Source: Chlamydiales bacterium (GTDB lineage Bacteria > Chlamydiota > Chlamydiia > Chlamydiales > Simkaniaceae). Taken from it: 13,404 bases of DNA. The stretch is from assembly GCA_024233395.1 (NCBI GenBank), contig JACKPR010000009.1, forward strand, positions 1 through 13,404, in the 5' to 3' direction. Below the pieces are notes generated by a model that searched no databases, was not told where the DNA came from, and was given only the letters and a program-made list of their open reading frames with translations. Position numbers and translations under genes: made by a program. The first letter of the stretch is position 1; every line of letters starts with the position of its first letter. Of the stretch, positions 1 through 6,083 are shown piece by piece.

Positions 1-2399
1 ATATTAAGATGGGAGAGATCTTTCCCATTAAAATAAACGGCTCCTGACAGAGGTTTTTCAAATCCTAAAAGCATGCGGATAAGAGTCGATTTTCCACTTC
101 CGGAAGGACCAACAATTCCAATCATTTCACGGGGATTCACACGGATTGAGACATCATTTAAGATCAAATTTCCCTCATCTTCATAGCTAAAGGAAACATG
201 GTCGATACGGATATCCCCAGTTAGTTTTCCACAGCTTCCTCTCTTTAATAAAATTTCTTGTGGTTCCTCAACAATGACATGTGATCGGTTCCAAAGAGAA
301 ACCACAGGAGCTGCTTGCATGATAATATTACTTAAACTAAAGATTGACAAGGAGAGGGTCATAAAAGCTGAATTAAAAGCAAGAAAAGCCCCGATTGATA
401 ACCCTTCGCCTTTTTCAATTTGAATCACAGCTCCAAAAATGATAATAAAAGAAAGGAGAGGAAAAGCTCCCATAATGCTAGCGATAACATTCTGAATGTT
501 TTGCGCATACATTTCTAACGATTTAGATTTTGAAAATTGCTTAGCCCAGTAGGAAAAAGCATTATTCTCAGCACCAGCTACTCGAAGTTTAGAAACCCCG
601 GAGATAATTTGAACAAGAGCTCCATTCATCCTTCCCTGCATTTCATATGCTTTTTGTTGCACACGAATTTTCCACTTTGCACAAACATAGGTGATTCCAA
701 CAGCAATAATTAATAAAACAAGGCCAATCATTGTCAACTTTATCGAATAGATTGCCATTGCAATGACGTATAAAACAGCAAAAACTCCTGTTAGGATCGT
801 CTGGGCAATATTACTCGTCAAAAGAGGACGCATTTGTTCCATAGCCATCACCCGTTGAAGAAGATCCCCAGCTGTAAAACGTCGGAAAAAGTTTGCCGGA
901 AGTTTTAAAAGACGATCCCATAAGGCTGGCTGAAGGCTCGAGCTTAATTTCCCATCAATGCGACCCAAAATAAGTGAACGAAAATAAATGAAAATAGAAC
1001 TGCTTAAAGCTGCGGCAATGAGTCCCGAGGTGATTTGCAAAAGTAAGGTCACGTTGGCATTGGGGATTGCATTATTAAAAATAAAAGCCATGGCTATTGG
1101 AGGGAATAAAGAAAAGAGTCCAGCAATTAAACCGTAAGAACCTAATTTCCAAAACTCTTTATGGTTCCCCTTTAGAAAGAAGCGAAGTGCTTCTCCTCCA
1201 TTTTTAATCTCATCAGGAATTGCTAGATAAAAGGTGTAACCATCTTTTCCAATCAGTCTGGCAATTTTAGCTGTGACCTTCTTTCGCGTCTTTTTAACGG
1301 GATCGACCATCACATAATTACCCCATCCATTTTTAATTAGGGCAACAGGATGCTTTTCTTTTCCATAAAAAGCTAAAAGAGGCCCTGAATCAAATTTCCA
1401 CCATAAAGGACCCAATAAAACTGTGCGCGCTCGAGCACCTGATTTCTCAGCTATTTTGGCTATTTGATCTTTGAGATCAATATCTTCCCATTTTTTAAAG
1501 GATTGGAACTTTAACCCAAGTGCTTTTAAAACAATATCCATTGCTTGATTTAAAGGCTGGCTCGACTTAGTGATCTCAACTCCTTCACTTGACTCTAGAA
1601 GAGAAGCCATCTCTGAAAGGGTTTGATGGAGCGTTTCTTCTTGAAGAATCTCTTTTTCTTCAAACCGTTTCAGTTCTTCTTCATCAAGAAATTGACGCTT
1701 CTGAATGAGATAATGACCGATAAAACGATGGAACTGAGTCAGACCTTCTTCCCAGCTATCACCTTGTACACTCTCTATCGTTGTCTGAACATCATAATCC
1801 CCTTTTTGAAGAGAAAGAAAATATAGATGAGGAAGAATGGGAAAATGCTTATTTTCCTCAGAAAATTTGTATTCATGAAGGCCTAGAAGTTTGTACTCCC
1901 CTCCGCGAGGAGTCATCCAAAAAACCCTTTCTTTTTCTGCTGGTACTTCACTAATTTTTAAGGTGAAAATCTCTCCTTTTTCTAATGCAATCTCTCCACT
2001 TTTTCGAATCCATTTTTTTGGAGAAATCTCCATTGGAGAAAAAAGAAAATGAGTGAACTGGTTAAGCCAATGTTCCAAAAGAGATGAAAACTCTTTCTGA
2101 TAACTAGTTGATTCTCTAAGGGATAATGATAGATTCTTCTTATCCACTTCCCATAAGATGATTTTTTCTTCACTAAAAGCAAAGATCTCATAGGGAACCT
2201 GCTTATCTTTATCGATGGTAAAAAGAATTCTCCCACTACCAACCGTTGAAAGAAGGGTTCTTCTTCCTTCCTTTTGACTGGCAAAGAGAATCATTGATCC
2301 TTTTTCAAGGAAATAGACCTTTTCTTTTTCTTCCAAAGAGAGGTGGAAGTTTGCTGGAGCTTCAATCCTTTTCCCAACTTTTTTGAAGAGACTATCCAT
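1..2399 (-). CDS. NHLM-type peptide exporter, second ABC permease/ATPase subunit (degenerate peptidase region), 3' end outside window
   Basis: I translated this frame by hand from the ATG at 2399; about 799 codons are open to the left edge. The N-terminal ~250 residues are soluble and begin MDSLFKKVGKRIEA, with a beta-rich, cNMP-binding-like stretch (LEKGSMILFASQKEG). Next comes a region resembling a C39 peptidase domain without its catalytic Cys (GPLWWKFDSGPLL ... HPVALIKNGWGNYVMVDP). Then follow an ABC transmembrane domain and the start of an ATPase domain with Walker A GPSGSGKST near bases 90-117. Signature and Walker B motifs lie outside the window. This order fits the second ABC protein of NHLM bacteriocin-export systems. 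It is expected in the inner membrane, pairing with the peptidase-bearing ABC protein next door. The ATG overlaps the upstream gene's stop by 8 nt, so translation is probably coupled. The ORF fragment at 1982-2284 is another frame of this gene. Confidence 0.88.
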   Translation of the reverse strand, partial: MDSLFKKVGKRIEAPANFHLSLEEKEKVYFLEKGSMILFASQKEGRRTLLSTVGSGRILFTIDKDKQVPYEIFAFSEEKIILWEVDKKNLSLSLRESTSYQKEFSSLLEHWLNQFTHFLFSPMEISPKKWIRKSGEIALEKGEIFTLKISEVPAEKERVFWMTPRGGEYKLLGLHEYKFSEENKHFPILPHLYFLSLQKGDYDVQTTIESVQGDSWEEGLTQFHRFIGHYLIQKRQFLDEEELKRFEEKEILQEETLHQTLSEMASLLESSEGVEITKSSQPLNQAMDIVLKALGLKFQSFKKWEDIDLKDQIAKIAEKSGARARTVLLGPLWWKFDSGPLLAFYGKEKHPVALIKNGWGNYVMVDPVKKTRKKVTAKIARLIGKDGYTFYLAIPDEIKNGGEALRFFLKGNHKEFWKLGSYGLIAGLFSLFPPIAMAFIFNNAIPNANVTLLLQITSGLIAAALSSSIFIYFRSLILGRIDGKLSSSLQPALWDRLLKLPANFFRRFTAGDLLQRVMAMEQMRPLLTSNIAQTILTGVFAVLYVIAMAIYSIKLTMIGLVLLIIAVGITYVCAKWKIRVQQKAYEMQGRMNGALVQIISGVSKLRVAGAENNAFSYWAKQFSKSKSLEMYAQNIQNVIASIMGAFPLLSFIIIFGAVIQIEKGEGLSIGAFLAFNSAFMTLSLSIFSLSNIIMQAAPVVSLWNRSHVIVEEPQEILLKRGSCGKLTGDIRIDHVSFSYEDEGNLILNDVSIRVNPREMIGIVGPSGSGKSTLIRMLLGFEKPLSGAVYFNGKDLSHLN

Positions 2400-4575
2400 C
2401 ACCTACCTCGCTTTGAATCAACTCGCGATAGATCCCTTCACGACTTTTTAGTTCTTCATGAGTCCCCCGATCGACCACCTTTCCTTGATCAAGAACGATA
2501 ATTTCATCACAGTCTTGAATGGTGCTCAGCCGGTGTGCAACCATGATTGCAGAACAACCTCTTTTACGGATATGATTCATCACAAGCTTTTCTGTATTTG
2601 AATCAAGTGCACTTGTTGCCTCATCCATAATCACGATAGTCGGGCGAACAAGTAAAGCTCGCGCGATTTCTAACCGTTGTCTTTGTCCCCCACTTAGATT
2701 CCTCCCACCTTCAATCAACTCAGTTTCATAACCTTCAGGTCGCTCCAAAATATCATCGTGGATACACGCATCTTGAGCAGCTTTAATGATATGATCATCA
2801 GTGGCTGTAGCATCCCACAGAGTAATATTGTCTCGGATGCTTCCACTAAAGAGAAAAATCTCTTGATCTACACTTGTAAGAGAGCGTTGCATGATTTCTC
2901 TTGGATGATTTAAATAGGGCTTTCCATCATAAAGAATCTCCCCTTCCCAAGGCTCAAGAAGCCCCGTTGATAGTTTTGAAATAGTAGATTTCCCACACCC
3001 AGAAGGGCCAACAAGCGCCACCCTTTCTCCGGGTTTAATCTTGATATTCAACTTTTCGATCAAAGGAGGAGCCATAGGACTATAGCCAAAGGTCACATCT
3101 TTAAACTCTAAATACCCTTCAAGTTTGACACTCTCTACTTTTTCACTTTTCTTTCTTGAATAGATTCTATCAACAGGGTTTTTCAATACATCATTCAAAC
3201 GAAGAAGTTCTACCTTAAGAAATTGGAGGGTTTGTCCAAAGTTGACAAATTGAACAACTGGTGCCAAAAAACTTAAAAGAAGCATTTGTAGAGCCATCAA
3301 GGTTCCAATGCTTAAACTCCCCTCCATCGTACGCCATCCCCCAAGCCCCAAAAGAGCAGCTGTTGCAATTCCCTGAAAAAAAATAGGAGATGTCGTTAAA
3401 ATCGCATCTTTTCGACTGATCTCTTGAAGTGAATTTATCTTATTCGTATCAAATCCTGCATAGGCAGCAAAAGCATCACTTTCTGTTCCCGTTGCTTTTA
3501 CTGTTTCGATTTGTTGAATCACTCCAACTGAATTTGCCCAGAGAATCGACTGTTCTTTTTGAAGACGTGCATAGGTATCTGTACGAGAACGCTGGATCAG
3601 CCCCATTACAATCAAACTCCCTACACCAGCCAGAATTCCTATAAAAGCAATCATAAAGTCATACATAAACATGACAGCTCCATAGAAAATCACTAAGAGA
3701 AGTTGAATGGATGTCGTGGCTAAAGCCCCAGTCATCATCTGCGCAACAAGATTATTTTGCCCCACACGGTTTGCAATCTCTGCAGGAAACCTTTGATAAT
3801 AAAAAGAAACAGGTAACCGCAGGATGTGCCAAAGAAAATCACTCGAAAATTTGATGGCTAACTTAGCATTTAACCGGTTTAAGAAATACTGTTGCATCCA
3901 TGTTAAAACACCTCCCAAAACCATAGCTAAAGTCATTGCCATCAAAAACTCGCTTTTCCATGGAAGGACATTTGAAACGAGGATATTGTCGATAAAGATT
4001 CGGGTAAAAACAGGGACAGAAAGCCCTGGGATTAAGAGGCAAATTCCAGCAATGAGCAAATAAAGAAGAGGACCTTTCACATCTTTGAGTCGCTCTTTTA
4101 TATCTTCAGTGATACTTGGAGGTTTCCCTCCCTTTTTAAACTCAGGCCTCACATCAAAAAGTAAAACAATACCAGTATAAAATTCATCGAGCTCTTCATA
4201 AGTCACTGTTCGAGGTCCGAAAGCAGGGTCATTGAGGAAAACTGTCTCTTTTCCAAACCCTTCTAAAACTACGAAGTGATTATAGTCCCAAAAAAGGATT
4301 GCAGGCTTATCGAGTGCATAAAGCTCTTTAAGGCCCCGTCTCTCTCCCCTTCCTTCCAGGTTATATTTCTTAGCCGCTTGAATTAAATAAAGGGCATTAC
4401 TCCCATCTCTTGAAACCCCACATTCCATTCTTAGTTCTTCAAGAGGAACAAACTTTCCATGGTACCCCAAAAGAATGGACAAACAGGCTGCTCCACACTC
4501 TACATTTTCCATTTGGATGACTGTAGGTGTTTTCACTCTCCAATAGCTTGTTGGTCTTGGGATTTGATCTTCCAT
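2392..4575 (-). CDS. NHLM-type peptide exporter, ABC permease/ATPase with N-terminal C39 leader peptidase
   Basis: This 727-aa protein has the three-part layout of a peptidase-containing ABC transporter (PCAT) and should cleave a leader at a Gly-Gly-type site while exporting the peptide. The C39 domain (about 13-145) keeps the oxyanion Gln21, catalytic Cys27 (ENVECGAAC), His100 (WDYNHFVVLEGF) and Asp116 (NDPAFGPR), so it looks active. Transmembrane segments lie at roughly 167-190, 209-227, 286-327 and 400-446. The ATPase domain has Walker A GPSGCGKST (523-531), Q-loop Gln571, signature LSGGQ (627-631), Walker B IVIMDE (647-652) and H-loop His681. The ATG at 4575 is preceded by AAAGG at good spacing. 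It lies 11 nt after the adaptor gene and overlaps the next ABC gene by 8 nt, so the three form one operon. Family knowledge places this arrangement in NHLM systems exporting NHLP- or Nif11-type precursors; the actual substrate is inferred. Confidence 0.95.
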   Translation of the reverse strand: MEDQIPRPTSYWRVKTPTVIQMENVECGAACLSILLGYHGKFVPLEELRMECGVSRDGSNALYLIQAAKKYNLEGRGERRGLKELYALDKPAILFWDYNHFVVLEGFGKETVFLNDPAFGPRTVTYEELDEFYTGIVLLFDVRPEFKKGGKPPSITEDIKERLKDVKGPLLYLLIAGICLLIPGLSVPVFTRIFIDNILVSNVLPWKSEFLMAMTLAMVLGGVLTWMQQYFLNRLNAKLAIKFSSDFLWHILRLPVSFYYQRFPAEIANRVGQNNLVAQMMTGALATTSIQLLLVIFYGAVMFMYDFMIAFIGILAGVGSLIVMGLIQRSRTDTYARLQKEQSILWANSVGVIQQIETVKATGTESDAFAAYAGFDTNKINSLQEISRKDAILTTSPIFFQGIATAALLGLGGWRTMEGSLSIGTLMALQMLLLSFLAPVVQFVNFGQTLQFLKVELLRLNDVLKNPVDRIYSRKKSEKVESVKLEGYLEFKDVTFGYSPMAPPLIEKLNIKIKPGERVALVGPSGCGKSTISKLSTGLLEPWEGEILYDGKPYLNHPREIMQRSLTSVDQEIFLFSGSIRDNITLWDATATDDHIIKAAQDACIHDDILERPEGYETELIEGGRNLSGGQRQRLEIARALLVRPTIVIMDEATSALDSNTEKLVMNHIRKRGCSAIMVAHRLSTIQDCDEIIVLDQGKVVDRGTHEELKSREGIYRELIQSEVGDG

Positions 4576-4586
4576 ATAAGCGCCTT

Positions 4587-5423
4587 TTAAATGCCAGGAA
4601 TCAAATAAGAAATAGGACGTTTATTTTCTAAGGTCACACGAACCGTTCCCATTGATCCAGGATATAATGGATCTGGAGGTCCTTTTCCAAAGGTCCAAGC
4701 AAGTCCTGACTTATTTTGAGGATCCAATTTTGGTTGAACGATCACCAATTCCATTGATCCTCCTTTTGTTAAATCCTCACGGACTTGCTGTGATGGAATG
4801 ACTTGAAGCTGTGCGGATGTTGCTGAAACAGCATAGGGAGCCACTTGCTTGACAACTCCTTCTAACTGCCCATACTTTTGGGTATCAACAGCATGTAGAT
4901 CGATCGTTACATGCATTCCTTGTTTAATCCTCTCGCCCACTTGTGTTGGGATGAAGCCGTAAACCTGTAATTCAGTGGGATAAATTTCCGTTTGAAACCA
5001 CAGAAGCACTTGTCCAACTTTTATTGGTTGCCCTTCTCCGACATCGATTTGAAAAACTTTTCCATTTCGGGGCGCTGGGATAGAGATTCCTTTAGAAAGG
5101 CGCATGAGAGGTGTACCGATTGAAACCTCTTGATTCGTTTTTACTAAAACTTCTTCAACAACCCCTTCAATCGGACTATTAATGGCAAACTGTGCATCTG
5201 GTGCTAAAAGAATCCCATTTCCGGTCGTAATAATGGGGATCTGCCCCGTAACAGACCACATCAAAACAACACAAATAATCGCAGATAGAGTCATTAAGAC
5301 AATCCATCCTTTAAGTCGCACAACAACAAGCAACTTACTGAGCTGGGAAGGAGAGGAGAGTTTTTCTACTGCACTATGACGAAAAATGTTTTGGTCCATG
5401 AAGCTATCCATACCAATTGCCAT
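4587..5423 (-). CDS. HlyD-family periplasmic adaptor of an NHLM peptide export system
   Basis: This short membrane-fusion protein is anchored by one N-terminal transmembrane helix (GWIVLMTLSAIICVVLMW). It has a biotinyl-lipoyl-like beta segment (NSPIEGVVEEVLVKTNQEV, continuing IGTPL) whose second half recurs at APRNGKVFQIDVGEGQPIKVG, and a C-terminal beta-barrel-like part (PGSMGTVRVTLE). It lacks the long coiled coil of HlyD itself, as is usual for NHLM adaptors. The N-terminus FRHSAVEKLSSPSQL also matches that subfamily as I recall it. It would link the inner-membrane ABC pair to an outer-membrane exit. The start is uncertain: TTG at 5435 and ATGs at 5423, 5411 and 5399 are all in frame. None has a strong ribosome binding site, although GGA precedes 5399 by about 7 nt. 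I chose 5423 as the outermost ATG. It is first gene of the operon, 11 nt ahead of the C39 ABC gene. Confidence 0.9.
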   Translation of the reverse strand: MAIGMDSFMDQNIFRHSAVEKLSSPSQLSKLLVVVRLKGWIVLMTLSAIICVVLMWSVTGQIPIITTGNGILLAPDAQFAINSPIEGVVEEVLVKTNQEVSIGTPLMRLSKGISIPAPRNGKVFQIDVGEGQPIKVGQVLLWFQTEIYPTELQVYGFIPTQVGERIKQGMHVTIDLHAVDTQKYGQLEGVVKQVAPYAVSATSAQLQVIPSQQVREDLTKGGSMELVIVQPKLDPQNKSGLAWTFGKGPPDPLYPGSMGTVRVTLENKRPISYLIPGI

Positions 5424-5445
5424 TAATCTATTCAAGCACTATACA
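5417..5445 (+). promoter_or_regulatory. Candidate sigma70-type promoter for the NHLP gene
   Basis: TTGCCA (5417-5422), a 17-nt spacer and TATACA (5440-5445) give a reasonable -35/-10 pair. Transcription would start near 5451-5452, essentially at the ATG (5453), giving a leaderless mRNA. This would fit the missing ribosome binding site. The -35 box lies over the start codons of the divergent hlyD gene. Called by eye only. Confidence 0.4.
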
Positions 5446-5468
5446 GAACCTCATGGAAGACCCTACAA
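5438..5468 (-). promoter_or_regulatory. Candidate promoter for the exporter operon
   Basis: Read on the minus strand, TATAGT (5443-5438) could be a -10 box, with a poor -35 TTGTAG at 5468-5463 and a 19-nt spacer. It uses the same CTATACAG block as the plus-strand candidate promoter, so the two genes may share one near-symmetric -10 element. A start near 5431 would leave ATG 5423 or 5411 as the adaptor start and exclude the TTG at 5435. The weak -35 keeps this tentative. Confidence 0.25.
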
Positions 5469-5707
5469 AAACAATCAAAATCTGGACCCACCTTGTTAGA
5501 AAGATATGGGATGACCCCTCCCTGAAAGACCAAATTCAAGCCAATCCGCATAAGTTCTTTAAAGAAAACGGGTTAAACATCCCCGAATCACAAGTTATTG
5601 AGATTCATGAGAATAGCTCTAAAACTCTTCATCTTGTAATTCCAGAGAAGCCGAATAAAGAGCTTACAGACGAAGTCCTCTTCCATATCGTTGCTGGAAT
5701 TAAATAA
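5453..5707 (+). CDS. NHLP (nitrile-hydratase-like leader peptide) family protein without a core peptide
   Basis: This 84-aa protein from ATG 5453 matches the NHLP leader pattern. An N-terminal helix (IWTHLVRKIWDDPSLKDQI) leads to a DP/NP motif (ANPHKFFKENGLNIPE), then beta strands ending in HLVIPEKP, then ELTDEVLFHIVAG. In ribosomal natural-product precursors this fold is the leader recognised by modification enzymes and by the C39 exporter, normally ending in VAGG followed by the core. Here the reading ends VAGIK-stop, so the second Gly is Ile and only two residues follow. It could be a precursor that lost its core, or a leader-like partner protein acting in trans. It is divergent from the exporter operon, with about 30 nt between starts. 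A longer version from TTG 5417 would overlap the hlyD start; ATG is preferred though it has no clear ribosome binding site. Confidence 0.8.
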   Translation: MEDPTKTIKIWTHLVRKIWDDPSLKDQIQANPHKFFKENGLNIPESQVIEIHENSSKTLHLVIPEKPNKELTDEVLFHIVAGIK

Positions 5708-5714
5708 TCCCTTC

Positions 5715-5748
5715 AATTTCAGATTATTAGAATAATTAACTAGAAATT
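5715..5748. repeat. Nested A/T-rich inverted repeats upstream of the micro-ORF
   Basis: The outer arms AATTTC (5715-5720) and GAAATT (5743-5748) enclose the inner arms ATTATT (5723-5728) and AATAAT (5731-5736) around AG. The right outer arm overlaps the candidate -35 box of the micro-ORF promoter, so an operator is possible. It could equally be a weak transcript end for the NHLP gene. Almost no G/C pairs are present, so the fold would be unstable. Confidence 0.3.
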
Positions 5749-5769
5749 AAGTAAAATTTTTGATATAAT
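5741..5769 (+). promoter_or_regulatory. Extended -10 promoter for the 43-codon ORF
   Basis: A perfect TATAAT at 5764-5769 is preceded by TGA (5761-5763), forming an extended -10. A 4-of-6 match -35, TAGAAA, lies at 5741-5746 with 17-nt spacing. Transcription would begin near 5776, about 26 nt before the ATG at 5802. This is the best-looking promoter in the window, and it points at a small ORF rather than at a large gene. Confidence 0.65.
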
Positions 5770-5801
5770 AGACGCCATAAAACAAATAAAAAGGTAGTGC
5801 A

Positions 5802-5933
5802 ATGTACGAATTTCCAGTAAAACCCCTCATGACCCTTGAGCTCGTAAAACTCCTTTTTCTTGAGAGTTCTAAAGGAGGCATTGCCTCTTTCAGTTTTTCA
5901 CCTCTTTTAGGATCTTTTAAGCTCACTTGGTAG
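5802..5933 (+). CDS. Small 43-aa peptide with a double-glycine motif, possible exported peptide precursor
   Basis: The ORF runs from ATG 5802 to TAG 5931-5933. It encodes a leader-like half, starting MYEFPVKPLMTLELVKLL and ending ESSKGG at residues 25-26, and a 17-residue tail IASFSFSPLLGSFKLTW. C39 peptidases cut after Gly-Gly in short leaders with spaced hydrophobic residues, so this could be a substrate of the exporter encoded about 0.4 kb away. Support comes from the strong upstream promoter and AAAGG about 7 nt before the ATG. The tail is rich in Ser, Phe and Leu and has no Cys, so disulfide or lanthionine cross-links are excluded. I do not recognise the peptide. Alternatives are a regulatory leader peptide for the gene at 6084, or a chance ORF over a structured RNA, since a hairpin lies across the KGGIASF codons. 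Confidence 0.5.
   Translation: MYEFPVKPLMTLELVKLLFLESSKGGIASFSFSPLLGSFKLTW
5871..5898 (+). terminator. Stem-loop with following T run, inside the micro-ORF
   Basis: AAAGGAGGC (5871-5879) pairs with GCCTCTTT (5883-5890) across an ATT loop, giving 8 base pairs with one bulged G. CAG and then TTTTT (5894-5898) follow. This is a plausible intrinsic terminator or attenuator, although the T run begins 3 nt after the stem. It encodes residues 24-30 of the micro-ORF, including both glycines. The 5' arm also contains a perfect AAAGGAGG Shine-Dalgarno-like sequence, with no well-spaced start codon after it. Confidence 0.4.
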
Positions 5934-6083
5934 TTTTTTCTAAATGATTTAAGATTCTCACTTTTTCTCCTTTTTTAAGCAGATTGTTTTTAAGACAAAG
6001 CAAAAAAAGGATAAAATGTAAGACCTTTAATTCGGGATAGATTCAAGTTCCTGAATTTATTGAACATTAAATTTGAAAGAGAG
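5934..6083 (+). promoter_or_regulatory. Leader region and candidate promoter of the kinase-like gene
   Basis: After a pyrimidine-rich stretch, TTAAGA (5990-5995), a 16-nt spacer and TAAAAT (6012-6017) form a candidate promoter starting near 6024. The transcript would begin with a hairpin: AATTCGGGA (6029-6037) against TCCTGAATT (6049-6057), 9 pairs including one G-U, with an 11-nt loop. It ends 26 nt before the ATG at 6084 and could affect translation or serve as a protein-binding dyad. I see no additional gene here. Confidence 0.35.

Noticed and set aside
1982..2284. 100-aa minus-strand ORF
   Set aside because: It is out of frame within the second ABC exporter gene, which reads without a break across this region.
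5417..5452. TTG-initiated N-terminal extension of the NHLP gene (12 residues)
   Set aside because: It would overlap the hlyD start region, has no ribosome binding site, and known NHLP leaders begin close to the helix seen after ATG 5453.
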